Positions 7,560 to 16,990 are shown, counted from the first letter of the stretch. The stretch is 64,000 nucleotides of DNA from Nocardioides stalactiti (GCF_014180715.1 NZ_JACEFC010000003.1:16569-80568); one strand, 5' to 3'. Numbers and translations are program-made. Notes: generated by a model from the letters alone, not told the origin.

Positions 7560-9014
7560 TCAGATCGGGAGGTCGGGCGAGTCGACGCCCACGACCCGGT
7601 CGCCGCAGAACACCCGGACGGACTCGGCCGGTCCGTGGCCACCGATGCCGGAGGGTCCCCAGAAGCTCTGGGCAGAGTCGTCGCCGAGGTCCGCGACCTT
7701 GGCGCCGTTGACCCGAACCTCCCCCGCGACGATACGAGTGCCGACCTCGATCGCGCGGTCGGTATCGGCACCGAACACGTAGGCGTCCAGCCCTGACGGG
7801 TTCGCGTTCGCGATCCGCAGTGCCTCCTCGGCGGAGTCCACGGCGTGCAGCGAGACGACCGGCCCGAACAGCTCAGCGGTCGCCTGCGCGGGATCGGCAC
7901 CCACGGCGACGGTCGGCGAGAGGAAGAACCCGCCGAGGTCGGGCAGGGTCGCCGGCTGGTGGATCTGCGCCCCCAGGCCACGCAGTCCCTCGATCCGCGA
8001 CTGCAGGGTCTGGAAGTGCGGGGCGTTGGAGATCGGACCGACCTGGCTGTCGTCGTCGAGCGAGTGGCCCACGACGAGCTTGGAGATCCGCTCGGTCAGC
8101 GCCTCGACCAGCGGCCCGACGAGCGCGGGTGGGGCGAGCACCTTGCCCGGGCCCTCGCACCACTGCCCGTTGAGCTTGGTCATCCCCTCGAGGATGCCGT
8201 CAGCGGTGACGTCCACGTCCGCGTCATCGAGCACGACGACCGGGTTGTTGCCGCCCAGCTCGAGCTGCAGCACCTTGAAGTCCTCGGCAGCGACGCGGGC
8301 GATGGCGCGACCGGCACCGGGACCGCCCGTGAAGGAGACGACCTTGATCCGCGGGTCGGCTGTCAACTGCGCGCCGACGTCGCCAGCGCCGTGCACGAGC
8401 TGCAGGGCTCCCGAGGGCAGGCCGGCCCCGACGAAGCACTCGACCACGACCTGGGCGCTACCTGACGCATGTTCGGAGGGCTTGAGGATCACCGGGCAGC
8501 CGGCCGCGATCGCGCTGACGACCTTCGCCGCCGGGATGAAGCTGGGCCCGTTCCACGGGGTGAGGATCGCCGCAGGGCCCCACGGCACCTTGTGGAGACG
8601 TACGTCGCGGCCGCCGGCCTCGAGGGCGCTCACGCGCGGGATGGCGCGCAGGTCGGCCGCCGTTGCGCGGATCCGGTGGGGCAGGAAGGCCGCCACCAGG
8701 CGGGTGGTCGCGATCGGCGTACCGCTGGTCAGAGCGTCGGTCCGTGCGATGTCCTCGATCCGCGTCTCGACCAGGTCGGCGACGCGTTCGAGGATCGCCG
8801 CCCGCTCGTGGCGCGCTTCCTCGTCCCAGGGACGGGCGTCGTACGCCTGCTCGGCGTGGCGCAGCGCTGTCTCGACGTCGTCGGGCGAGGTGGTGACGAG
8901 CCGGTGGACGGGCTCGCGGGTGTTGGGGTCGAGGTTCCAGGCCTCGCCCGTCGTGCCCTCGCTCCACTCGTCGGCGACGTAGTTGACGGGCTGCGGGATG
9001 GTGATCTGGTTCAT
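7560..9014 (-). CDS. Aldehyde dehydrogenase family protein
   Basis: 484 aa with the family landmarks LTPWNGPS (about 151), SFTGGPGAGR (about 227), base Glu in QLELGGNNP (about 252) and nucleophile Cys in NGQWCEGPG (about 286). The sequence around the Cys is atypical (QWC rather than QxCxA), so it belongs to a less common branch. It is the last gene of the seven-gene operon that starts at 15258, 13 nt after the alcohol dehydrogenase. It likely oxidises the aldehyde made by that enzyme or by the FAD amine oxidase. Confidence 0.88.
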   Translation of the reverse strand: MNQITIPQPVNYVADEWSEGTTGEAWNLDPNTREPVHRLVTTSPDDVETALRHAEQAYDARPWDEEARHERAAILERVADLVETRIEDIARTDALTSGTPIATTRLVAAFLPHRIRATAADLRAIPRVSALEAGGRDVRLHKVPWGPAAILTPWNGPSFIPAAKVVSAIAAGCPVILKPSEHASGSAQVVVECFVGAGLPSGALQLVHGAGDVGAQLTADPRIKVVSFTGGPGAGRAIARVAAEDFKVLQLELGGNNPVVVLDDADVDVTADGILEGMTKLNGQWCEGPGKVLAPPALVGPLVEALTERISKLVVGHSLDDDSQVGPISNAPHFQTLQSRIEGLRGLGAQIHQPATLPDLGGFFLSPTVAVGADPAQATAELFGPVVSLHAVDSAEEALRIANANPSGLDAYVFGADTDRAIEVGTRIVAGEVRVNGAKVADLGDDSAQSFWGPSGIGGHGPAESVRVFCGDRVVGVDSPDLPI

Positions 9015-9027
9015 GGTGCGTCTCCTG

Positions 9028-10125
9028 TCAGGCCTGGAGGTCGACGACGATGCGGGTGACGTCGCCGGACAACATCAGCTCGAAGCCGTCGTTGATCGCG
9101 GCGAAGGGAATGACGCGGGTGACCATCTCGTCGAGCATCAGCCGACCCTGCTGGTAGAGCCGGGCGAACTGGGCGATGTCCTCACGGGCCTGGCCCGAGC
9201 CCATGTAGGAACCGATGAGTCGCTTCTCCTGGAAGAAGAAGTCCAGTGCGGGGACCCTCAGCTCGGTACCCATCGGCGCGATCCCGACGAGGCACGCGGT
9301 GCCGGTCGGCCGGAGCAGGGCGAGTGCCGTCTCGGCCGTGCGGGCTGAGCCAACGGCCTCGAACGCGTAGTCGACGCCGTCGCCGAGCTCGCGGTGCAGC
9401 TCCGCCACCGGGTCGACGTCAGCACCGTTGATGGTGTGCGTGGCGCCGTAACCGCGGGCGGCCTTGAGCCGGTCGTCGTCGAGATCGATCGCCACGACGG
9501 CCGAGGCGCCGGCCAGCCGCGCGCCCTGGACGATCGCGGAGCCGACGCCGCCGCAGCCGATGACCGCGACCGTGCTGCCCGGCCGCACCTGCGCACCGCG
9601 GAAGACCGCGCCCACGCCGGTGACGATGCAGCACGACAGCAGGCAGCCGACGTGGAGCGGCACGTCGTCGGGCAGCCGGACGAGCGCGTTCTCCCGCAGC
9701 AGGATGTGCTGCGAGAACGCACCGATGGCGGCGAGGCGCTCGATCGGGCGACCGTCCACGGTCTCGAACGCGGGTCGCTGCCGCAGGCGCACCTCCTCCA
9801 ACCGGGTGCACTGGGTCGAGTGCCCGGCCTCGCAATTGGCGCACCGTCCGCACGACGGTGTCAGTGCGCCCGTGACGCGGTCGCCCGGGCTCAGCGAGGT
9901 AACGGCGGAGCCGACGGCCTCGACCACCCCGGCGACCTCGTGCCCGACGACCACCGGAAGGTCCGTCGGCACGGTGCCGGTCATGTAGTGCAGGTCGCTG
10001 TGGCACAGCCCCACATGGGTCACCGCGACGCGCACCTCGTGCGACTCGGGGTCGTCGACCCGGATGTCGGTCAGCTCCAGTGGTGCCCCGATCTCGTTGA
10101 GGACGGCGGCTCGGGTGGTGATCAT
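9028..10125 (-). CDS. Zinc-dependent alcohol dehydrogenase
   Basis: 365 aa from ATG 10125, which overlaps the preceding stop (ATGA). The catalytic zinc ligands are Cys41 (GLCHSD) and His62/Glu63 (GHE). The structural zinc site is C92-x2-C95-x2-C98-x7-C106. The NAD-binding motif GCGGVG is at 190-195. This is a medium-chain, class III-like alcohol dehydrogenase that would oxidise a primary alcohol to the aldehyde used by the next gene. The open frame upstream of 10125 is a reading-frame shadow of the enoyl-CoA hydratase gene. Confidence 0.92.
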   Translation of the reverse strand: MITTRAAVLNEIGAPLELTDIRVDDPESHEVRVAVTHVGLCHSDLHYMTGTVPTDLPVVVGHEVAGVVEAVGSAVTSLSPGDRVTGALTPSCGRCANCEAGHSTQCTRLEEVRLRQRPAFETVDGRPIERLAAIGAFSQHILLRENALVRLPDDVPLHVGCLLSCCIVTGVGAVFRGAQVRPGSTVAVIGCGGVGSAIVQGARLAGASAVVAIDLDDDRLKAARGYGATHTINGADVDPVAELHRELGDGVDYAFEAVGSARTAETALALLRPTGTACLVGIAPMGTELRVPALDFFFQEKRLIGSYMGSGQAREDIAQFARLYQQGRLMLDEMVTRVIPFAAINDGFELMLSGDVTRIVVDLQA

Positions 10126-10895
10126 GCGGAGGTCTCCTTCGTGTTCCAGAAGCCGGCGACGCCGGCGGTGAGCAGGCCGCTCGTCCACGCCTCGCGGGCG
10201 GCGACGTCCTCGCGCGCGAAGGCCGCCTCCACCTCCGCGAGCAGGGGCCGCAGCAACGCGAGGTGCAGCGCCGTCGTTCCGCCGTCCGGGGTCCAGGCGT
10301 GGACGGTCTCGACGGCGTGGTCGACCAAGGCGTCGGGGTCGACGACCTCGTCCAGCAGGCCGATCCGCAGCGCCTCGTCGGCGGGCACACGCGGCGAGGC
10401 GAGCACCATGCGCATCGCGTGGTTGCCGACCAGCCGCCGCAGCAGCAGGCTCGTCGCATTCGAGATGGTCAGCCCGCGCGCGTTCTCCGGCTGGAAGTAC
10501 GACGTCGCAGGCGTCCCGATCCGGGCGTCGCAGCACAGCGTGATCTCGGAGGCTCCGCCGACGGCGAGGCCGTTGACGGCCGCGACCACAGGGACCCGGG
10601 TCTCGAGGATCGCGCGGGTGACGTCGTGGAAGCTCTCGAACGCCCGGTCGACCTCCTCGTCGGTGGTCGGTGCCTGCTGCAGGTCCTCGCCGGCGGAGAA
10701 GGCGCGGCCGCGGCCGGTGAGGACGATGCCGCGGACGGCGTCGCCCGTGCCGAGCTCGCGCACCAGGGCGGCGAGCCGCAGCCGCATGGCGACCGTGAGG
10801 GCGTTGAGCTTCTCGGATCGGTCGAGCGTGAGCACGGCGACATCGCGGACGATGTCGACGGCAATCTGCTCCTCGGTGACGGACGGGACGGTCAT
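10122..10895 (-). CDS. Enoyl-CoA hydratase/isomerase family protein
   Basis: 257 aa crotonase-fold protein. The first oxyanion-hole segment is GRAFSAGEDL (about 63-72) and the second AVNGLAVGGASEITLCCD (about 106-123). Glu is present in the GGASE position, and the second usual Glu may be in FQPENARG (about 138). It probably hydrates or isomerises a CoA thioester from the acyl-CoA synthetase encoded 2 nt upstream. The exact reaction cannot be inferred because the crotonase superfamily is diverse. Confidence 0.87.
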   Translation of the reverse strand: MTVPSVTEEQIAVDIVRDVAVLTLDRSEKLNALTVAMRLRLAALVRELGTGDAVRGIVLTGRGRAFSAGEDLQQAPTTDEEVDRAFESFHDVTRAILETRVPVVAAVNGLAVGGASEITLCCDARIGTPATSYFQPENARGLTISNATSLLLRRLVGNHAMRMVLASPRVPADEALRIGLLDEVVDPDALVDHAVETVHAWTPDGGTTALHLALLRPLLAEVEAAFAREDVAAREAWTSGLLTAGVAGFWNTKETSA

Positions 10896-10897
10896 GG

Positions 10898-12505
10898 TCA
10901 GCTCCTCGGTCGGGCGAAGTCGTGGGTGATACCCGGCTGGTCGGCAGCTCGGGCCTTGAGGGCGGCCTTCGAGACCCGCTCGGACGGGGTCCGGGGGAAG
11001 TCGGCGACGAACTCGACGTAGCGCGGCACCTTGAAGCGAGCGAGCTGCGCGCGCGCTACCTCGAGGACCTGCTGCGCGGTGACGCGGTCGGCCGCCACGC
11101 CGTCCCTAAGCTGGACGAACGCCTTGACCTCCTCGCCCAGCACGTCGTCCGGTACGGCGACGACGGCTGCCGCGACGACCCGGTCGTCACGCTCGAGAAC
11201 GGCCTCGACCTCGGCACAGGCGACGTTCTCGCCGCCGCGCCGGACCATGTCCTTGATCCGGCCGACCAGCTGGAGGCCGCCGTCGGGACGGCGGACGACC
11301 AGGTCGCCGGTGTGCAGCCACCCCTCCCGCAGCACGTTGGCGGTGGCGTCGGGTCGGTTCCAGTAGCCGCCCATCATCGGCGCGCCCGAGATGACCAGCT
11401 CCCCCGGCTCACCGAGCGCGACCTCGACAGCGGGATCGGCGGGGTCGACGACCCGGACCTTCTTGGTCGGCACCGGGCGGCCCAGGCTCCCGCTGCCCAC
11501 GGCCGCGGTGTCGTCGAACGGGCAGAGCAGGTCGACGCCCGACTCGGTCATCCCGTAGATCTCGCGCCACGGTGCCCCCCACCGCTCCTCCAGCGCGGCG
11601 TGCAGGGCCACCGGGATGCCCGAGCAGAACACCATGCGGAGGTCGTTGTCACGGTCGTCGGGAGACGGCGGCTGCTTGAACAGCAGCGTCGGCATCGAGC
11701 CGAGGACGTAGAAGAAGGTCGCCCGGTGCCGGCGTACGTCCGCCATGAACGTCGACGCCGAGAACCGCGGCAGCACGACCAGGGGCGCACCGACGGTCAG
11801 CGCGAGCGCGGTGTTCCACTGCGGATCCATGTAGGAGAAGGGCTGCGACGTCAGCAGCACGTCGTCGCTGCCAAGGCCCGTGGCCGCGGCGCAGACCCAG
11901 CCCAGCCGCACCCAGTAGCCGTGGGAGAGCTGGCACGCCTTGGGAAATCCGGTCGTGCCGGAGGTGTACTGGAGGTTGGCCAGGGTCCCGGCGTCGACCG
12001 GCAGCCCGGGCGCCGTGTCCGGGAAGTGCTCGGACCCGTCGTCGGCGACGTCGACCACTCGGACGCCGGACAGCCCGTCCTCGCTGTCGATCACGTCGTG
12101 GACCAGACCGGACCGATCGGCATCGGTGAAGACGATCCGCGCCCCCGAGTCACCAAGGACGAACGCGAGGTCCGACCGCTGGTAGCTGCAGTTGACCGGT
12201 ACGACGACCGCTCCCGCCTTGAGCGCTGCCAGCCACACGACGGGCCAGTGCACGACGTTCGGCAGCATCAAGGCGACCCGGTCGCCGGGCTCGATGCCGT
12301 CCACCTCGATCATCCGGTGGGCCAGTCGGGAGGTCCAGGCGTCGATCTCGGCGAAGGTCCAGGTCCACTCCCCGAAGCGCAGGAACTCGCGCTCACCGGC
12401 ATCCTGCGCCCGGTGAGCGAGCAGACCGGTCAGCGTTGGCACGACGGGCTCGTGGCCCATCCGCTCGGCCGCGACGGCGGGCTGGTGGCTCAGGTCCGTG
12501 GTCAC
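10898..12505 (-). CDS. Acyl-CoA synthetase (AMP-forming)
   Basis: 535 aa. The AMP/ATP-binding motif YTSGTTGFPK is at about 180-189. The adenylate-binding YGMTES motif and the C-terminal hinge GRIKDMVRRGGENV are present, as is a C-terminal catalytic Lys region (PSERVSKAALK). It converts a carboxylic acid to its CoA thioester. The start is GTG 12505, which overlaps the amidotransferase stop by 4 nt. It is in the centre of the amine/alcohol catabolic operon, so the acid released by the hydrolase or dehydrogenases is the likely substrate. Confidence 0.9.
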   Translation of the reverse strand: MTTDLSHQPAVAAERMGHEPVVPTLTGLLAHRAQDAGEREFLRFGEWTWTFAEIDAWTSRLAHRMIEVDGIEPGDRVALMLPNVVHWPVVWLAALKAGAVVVPVNCSYQRSDLAFVLGDSGARIVFTDADRSGLVHDVIDSEDGLSGVRVVDVADDGSEHFPDTAPGLPVDAGTLANLQYTSGTTGFPKACQLSHGYWVRLGWVCAAATGLGSDDVLLTSQPFSYMDPQWNTALALTVGAPLVVLPRFSASTFMADVRRHRATFFYVLGSMPTLLFKQPPSPDDRDNDLRMVFCSGIPVALHAALEERWGAPWREIYGMTESGVDLLCPFDDTAAVGSGSLGRPVPTKKVRVVDPADPAVEVALGEPGELVISGAPMMGGYWNRPDATANVLREGWLHTGDLVVRRPDGGLQLVGRIKDMVRRGGENVACAEVEAVLERDDRVVAAAVVAVPDDVLGEEVKAFVQLRDGVAADRVTAQQVLEVARAQLARFKVPRYVEFVADFPRTPSERVSKAALKARAADQPGITHDFARPRS

Positions 12506-13272
12506 GACTCACTCCTCCGCTCGAGCAGCCGGGTCGCCTGGCGGACGACCCAGGTCAGTGTCGGGTCGGCGCTCTTCATCCACTCCGGGTGCCACTGGAC
12601 GCCGAGGACGGGGTGACCGGGCACCTCGATCGCCTCGACGACGCCGTCCGCGGTGCGGCCGGTGACGACGACGCCGACGCCGCAGCGGTCGACGGCCTGG
12701 TGGTGCCAGGAGTTGGTGACGACATCGCCGTCGAAGAGGCCGGCGGCGATGGATCCCGGCTCGAAGGAGACGAGATGGTCCACGGTCCCATCGGTGGGCG
12801 CGCACTCCTCGGACAGGTGGCTCACCGGTCCGGCGGGCAGGTCCGGGACGAGAGTGCCGCCGAGCGCGACGTTGAGCACCTGCAACCCGCGGCACACACC
12901 GAGGACCGGAATCCCGCGGTCGAGGGCCGCGCGGACGACGGCCACCTCGTAGTCGTCGCGCTCGCGGTCGTGGACCATCGGGTCGGTGCGTGGGTCGATG
13001 CCGCTGACCACCGACGGGTCTCCGCCCCAGCAGGTGGGATGCATGTCCTGGCCGCCGGTGATGACGACTCCCGCCAGCCAGTCACACACGGCGTCGGGGT
13101 CGGTGTCGTAGGAAAGGTGCACCGGGAGCCCACCGGCCTCAGCGACGCGCGTCGCGAAGTCCGACATCGCGGTGTCGACGCACCGGTCGCCGTACCTCTC
13201 GTCCGAACCCTCGATGAGGGAGAGCCGGAAACGTCGTCCGGTGATGCCGACGAGCGGCCTCCGCGCGCTCAC
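12502..13272 (-). CDS. Class I glutamine amidotransferase-like hydrolase (peptidase C26, PuuD-like)
   Basis: 256 aa from GTG 13272, which overlaps the preceding stop (GTGA). The ITGGQD motif (about 71-76), the nucleophile elbow GVCRGLQ with Cys127 and the QWHPE motif with His228 and Glu230 make a full catalytic triad. This matches gamma-glutamyl-GABA hydrolase PuuD and relatives, which remove the glutamyl cap at the end of gamma-glutamylated amine catabolism. It follows the glutamine-synthetase-like gene directly, a pairing also known from aniline and alkylamine operons. Confidence 0.88.
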   Translation of the reverse strand: MSARRPLVGITGRRFRLSLIEGSDERYGDRCVDTAMSDFATRVAEAGGLPVHLSYDTDPDAVCDWLAGVVITGGQDMHPTCWGGDPSVVSGIDPRTDPMVHDRERDDYEVAVVRAALDRGIPVLGVCRGLQVLNVALGGTLVPDLPAGPVSHLSEECAPTDGTVDHLVSFEPGSIAAGLFDGDVVTNSWHHQAVDRCGVGVVVTGRTADGVVEAIEVPGHPVLGVQWHPEWMKSADPTLTWVVRQATRLLERRSES

Positions 13273-14612
13273 GGGAACTCGAAGTAGCGCTGGGACTCCC
13301 ACGCGGAGAGCTCGGCGAACGGGTCGCCGCCCTTGGTGTGGAACTCCATCCACTCCCAACGGCGCGATGCGACCCAGAAGTCGACGAACTCGTCGCCGAG
13401 GTAGGCCCGCAGCAGCGGGTCGGCGGCGAGCGCAGCACCGGCCTTCGACATCGTGTCGGGGATGCGTTCGACTCCGATGTCGTCGGGCAGGCACCAGGCC
13501 ATGTCCGTGACCTCGGCGGGCGGCTCGATCTGCCGCTCGATGCCGGCGAGCACCCCCGCCAGCACGCCCGCGAGGGCGAGGTAGGGATTCACGTCGGCGC
13601 CGGGCAGCCGGTACTCGAGGCGGCTGTACTTCGGGTGGCCGGTGATCGCGCGGACTGCCGCGGTCTTGTTGTTGACGCCCCAACTGATGGTCGTCGGGGG
13701 CCCGGTCAGGTCGACCAGGCGGCGGTAGGACGTGATCTGGGGCAGCGCGATCGCGGTGTTGCCCGCCATCGTGGCGAGCAGGCCGCCGACCGCGTGTCGC
13801 ATCAGGTCGGACGGGCCGTCCTCGTCGAAGAACCGGTTCACCCCGTCGCTCTGCAGCGAGATGTTGATGTGCGCGCCCTGGCCGAAGCCGGCCGTGGGCT
13901 TGGCCATGAACGACACGGTGTGGCCGAGCTCGAAGGCGACCTCTCGCATGACCTGTCGGGTCCGGGCCCAGCCATCCGCGAGCCGCACGGGGTCGGTCGG
14001 CGCGAGGTTGAGCTCGGTCTGCCCGGGAGCGGCCTCGTCGGTCCAGGCCTCCCAGGTGATGCCGACCCGGTCGAGCCGTTCGACGACCGCCTCCATATAG
14101 GCGATCCAGTCGCTGGAGCGGGCCAGGTGGTACGTCGACCCGGTGCTGCCGCCGAGGGGTGTGAGGTCGCGGTACCCGCGTGCCCGGGCCTCGTGCACGG
14201 ACTCCTCGAACAGCGTGGCCTCGATCTCGACGGCCACGGTGGCGTCGTACCCGAGGTCGGCGAGGCAGGCCACGAGCTTCCTGACGAGGTTGCGCGGACA
14301 GATCGGGACAGGAGTCCCGTCCTTGAGCCAGTAGTCACCGATCACCGCGTCCAGGCCGGGCTTCCACTCCACGAGCGTCGCCAGGTCCGGGATCATCTGG
14401 ATGTCGTAGAGGTTGCCGCGCCACTCTGGGAAGGCGTCACCGAGCACGATCTCGTTGTTGAGGTCGATCGCGAACAGGATGTCGGCGAACGCGAAGCCGG
14501 CCTCCTTGCCGGCCTCGAACTTCGCCGGGGACACGTTCTTGCCGAGGAAGCTGCCCTCGTGGTTCGTCGCCTCGAGGCGGACGGCCCGCCGGGCGATGGT
14601 GGTCTCAGACAT
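13269..14612 (-). CDS. Glutamine-synthetase-like gamma-glutamylamine synthetase
   Basis: 447 aa of the type I/III glutamine synthetase fold: VEIEATLF (first metal Glu site), FMAKPTAGFGQGAHINIS (ATP/metal His), NNKTAAVR and the LEYRLPGADVNPYLA signature near 335-355. Relatives PuuA, IpuC and TdnQ glutamylate an amine rather than ammonia. The next gene is a glutamyl hydrolase and an FAD amine oxidase lies at 3.1 kb, so a glutamylamine role fits better than true glutamine synthesis. Its start overlaps the upstream gene by 8 nt. Confidence 0.88.
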   Translation of the reverse strand: MSETTIARRAVRLEATNHEGSFLGKNVSPAKFEAGKEAGFAFADILFAIDLNNEIVLGDAFPEWRGNLYDIQMIPDLATLVEWKPGLDAVIGDYWLKDGTPVPICPRNLVRKLVACLADLGYDATVAVEIEATLFEESVHEARARGYRDLTPLGGSTGSTYHLARSSDWIAYMEAVVERLDRVGITWEAWTDEAAPGQTELNLAPTDPVRLADGWARTRQVMREVAFELGHTVSFMAKPTAGFGQGAHINISLQSDGVNRFFDEDGPSDLMRHAVGGLLATMAGNTAIALPQITSYRRLVDLTGPPTTISWGVNNKTAAVRAITGHPKYSRLEYRLPGADVNPYLALAGVLAGVLAGIERQIEPPAEVTDMAWCLPDDIGVERIPDTMSKAGAALAADPLLRAYLGDEFVDFWVASRRWEWMEFHTKGGDPFAELSAWESQRYFEFP

Positions 14613-15258
14613 CGAAGCGGACCTTCCAGGAGGCAGCGGTCATGACCGACAGCTGCGAGAGGGTGCCCTGCACCTGCAGGCCGGCACTCAGGGAGACGAG
14701 GAAGTCGTCGGCGCCGCTGAAGACGCCGGCGAGGAGGTCGGCGGGACCGGTGATGCCGTACGACGTGGCGCCCTCGCCGAACCGAGCCCGCTCAACCCCA
14801 TCCGGGACGACAGCGTGCACGTCGAGGACATCCGGGATGCCGGGAATCTGACGCGTCGCCTCCCAGAACCGGGCGGCGGCATCGCGCCAGTGCGGCACTG
14901 TCGGCGTCAGCGACAGAAGCACATCTGCGGCCAGGGCCGCGTCTCCCCGTGGCTCCTGGGTCGCCGCGAAGCGGGCGTTGAGGTCGACCACGACCGTGGC
15001 GTCGGGCTCGGCCGGCGCGCCGGCGACCACCTCGACGGTGCCGCCGACGAAGGTGATGGTCGCCGTCTGCGGGGTGTCGTGGGAACGGACCGCCACCGTG
15101 CCGCTGGCCCGGTCCAGCACCTCCACGGCGTTGCCGGCGATCGCCGCGTCGCGCAGGGTGCGACCCACCAGCCGGACCATCGGGGTCGCGTCGTCCTCGA
15201 TCGCGATGTTCGGGACGGCCTGCCGCATCGGTGCGGCGATCGTCGTGGTTGCAGCCAT
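14605..15258 (-). CDS. Possible SCP2-like (sterol carrier/lipid-binding) protein
   Basis: 217 aa. I chose ATG 15258 because AGGG lies 7 nt upstream; the longer open frame would run into the operator. The middle (ITFVGGTVEVVAGAP, ATVVVDLNARF) and the tail (LSAGLQVQGTLSQLSVM) resemble SCP2-type domains that bind hydrophobic ligands, but the match is by eye and weak. It is the first gene of the seven-gene operon, directly downstream of the TTAGTCA-type operator. It could bind the hydrophobic substrate. Confidence 0.55.
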   Translation of the reverse strand: MAATTTIAAPMRQAVPNIAIEDDATPMVRLVGRTLRDAAIAGNAVEVLDRASGTVAVRSHDTPQTATITFVGGTVEVVAGAPAEPDATVVVDLNARFAATQEPRGDAALAADVLLSLTPTVPHWRDAAARFWEATRQIPGIPDVLDVHAVVPDGVERARFGEGATSYGITGPADLLAGVFSGADDFLVSLSAGLQVQGTLSQLSVMTAASWKVRFDV

Positions 15259-15283
15259 CTCTCGGCCCTTTCTCGACTGGTTG

Positions 15284-15449
15284 TTAGTCATTTGACTATA
15301 ACGTGTGACCATGATGGTGCGTGCTTCAGGTCACGTTGTCAACCACCGAGCCGGACGAGATCGCGACCAGCTCCCGAATTCGCGAGAGCCCCTTGACGAG
15401 AGGTGACCCTTGCCACACACTTGGCCAACAGACTCAATCAAATGACTAA
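15284..15449. promoter_or_regulatory. Divergent promoter region with mirrored TTAGTCATTTGA operators
   Basis: TAGTCA-TT-TGACTA (15285-15298) is a perfect palindrome just upstream of the minus-strand operon. Exactly the same 12 bases TTAGTCATTTGA reappear inverted (TCAAATGACTAA, 15438-15449) just upstream of the plus-strand monooxygenase operon. The motif core matches the operator at 6764-6807 next to the TetR gene, so one regulator may control all three transcription units. Confidence 0.65.
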
Positions 15450-15466
15450 CTCGCGGAGGCGCTGAG

Positions 15467-16990
15467 ATGAATCACCACCACACGACGGAGACGGCCGACA
15501 TCGTCGTCATCGGCGCCGGCCTGTCCGGCATCGGTGCGGCGACGTACCTGACCGCCGACTTCCCCGACAAGAAGGTCCTCCTGCTCGAGGGCCGCGACGC
15601 AATCGGTGGGACCTGGGACCTGTTCCGCTACCCGGGGATTCGGTCCGACGACGCCGTGCACCACTACGGCTACGCGTTCAAGCCGTGGATGCACGACGAC
15701 GCGATCGCCGAGGGCGCGCTGATCCGGAGCTACATGGCCGAGACCGTCACCGAGTTCGGGCTCGACAAGATCCTGCGCCTGCGCCACCGCGTCACCGCGG
15801 CCGACTGGTCCAGCGACGAAGCGCAGTGGACGCTCGAGGTCACCGCGACCGACGAGGCGGGCACCGAGACGAGGAAGACCATCAAGGCCGGCTTCGTCTT
15901 CAGCGGCACCGGCTACTACCGCTACGACCAGGGCTTCGAGCCCCACTTCGAAGGTCGCGAGGACTTCCGCGGCGACATCCTCCACCCACAGCACTGGCCC
16001 GAGGACTACGACCACAGCGGCAAGCGCGTGGTCATCATCGGCAGCGGCGCCACCGCCGTGACGATGCTCCCCGCGATGCTGAAGGGCGAGGGCGCGGCCG
16101 CCCACGTCACCATGCTCCAGCGCACCCCGAGCTACGTCGCCTCGATCCCCCGGGTGGACAAGATCGCCCTCCTCCTCATGAAGATCTTCGGCGCCCGACG
16201 CGGCTACGCACTGACCCGGATCAAGAACATCCGGCGCGACCACTTCCTCGTGACCGTGATGTCCCGCTTCCCCAACTTCGGACGCAAGCTCCTGCGCAGC
16301 ATGACGGCCAAGGAACTGCCGCCGGGCTTCGACGTCGACACCCATTTCGCGCCGCCCTACAACCCCTGGGACCAGCGCCTGTGCGCCACCCCGGACGGCG
16401 ACTTCTTCGAGGTGATCCGCGAGGGCAAGGCTGCAGTAGTGACGGACCATATCGAGCGGTTCACCCCCGAGGGCATCCTGCTGAAGTCGGGCCAGACGCT
16501 CGAGGCCGACGTCATCGTCACCGCGACCGGGCTCGTCATGCAGATGCTCGGCGGCATCAAGCCGACAGTCGACGGCACCCCCGTCGACGTCGCCGACACC
16601 GTGCTCTACCACGGCGCTCTCATGTCCGGCGTCCCCAACTGGGCGATGATGCTCGGCTTTACCAAGGCGACCTGGACGCTGCGCATCCGCAACGTGACCC
16701 GGCTCGTCGCCGACGTGATCCGCGAGATGGACCGCAAGGGCTACGACACCGCGCTGCCCGTCGCGCCGGAGGGCATGGCCACCCAGAGCCTCTTCGACCT
16801 CTCGGCCGGCTACATGCAGCGCGCCCAGGCAGAGCTTCCGCGCCAGGGCGCGGACAAGCCATGGCGGATGCACACGACCTTCGTGCGGGACAACCGACTC
16901 TTCAAAGGCCGCCTGATCCACCGCGACCTCCAGCTCTCGAAGCGAGCCGTCGAGGCGCCGCACCTGGTCAGCGTCGAGGCCACGTCATGA
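15467..16990 (+). CDS. Flavin-containing Baeyer-Villiger-type monooxygenase
   Basis: 507 aa. The FAD-binding GAGLSG is at 16-21, the second Rossmann motif GSGATA at about 192-197, and between them the BVMO fingerprint FxGxxxHxxxWP (FRGDILHPQHWP, 167-178). It would use NADPH and O2 to insert oxygen next to a ketone, giving an ester, as EthA-like enzymes do. The start ATG has GGAGG upstream. It overlaps the esterase gene by 4 nt, a pairing that fits ketone to ester to alcohol plus acid. Confidence 0.9.
   Translation: MNHHHTTETADIVVIGAGLSGIGAATYLTADFPDKKVLLLEGRDAIGGTWDLFRYPGIRSDDAVHHYGYAFKPWMHDDAIAEGALIRSYMAETVTEFGLDKILRLRHRVTAADWSSDEAQWTLEVTATDEAGTETRKTIKAGFVFSGTGYYRYDQGFEPHFEGREDFRGDILHPQHWPEDYDHSGKRVVIIGSGATAVTMLPAMLKGEGAAAHVTMLQRTPSYVASIPRVDKIALLLMKIFGARRGYALTRIKNIRRDHFLVTVMSRFPNFGRKLLRSMTAKELPPGFDVDTHFAPPYNPWDQRLCATPDGDFFEVIREGKAAVVTDHIERFTPEGILLKSGQTLEADVIVTATGLVMQMLGGIKPTVDGTPVDVADTVLYHGALMSGVPNWAMMLGFTKATWTLRIRNVTRLVADVIREMDRKGYDTALPVAPEGMATQSLFDLSAGYMQRAQAELPRQGADKPWRMHTTFVRDNRLFKGRLIHRDLQLSKRAVEAPHLVSVEATS

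Noticed and set aside
15685..16986. Extension of the esterase frame back through the monooxygenase gene
   Set aside because: Arg-rich out-of-frame reading of the monooxygenase; the esterase has an ATGA-coupled start at 16987.
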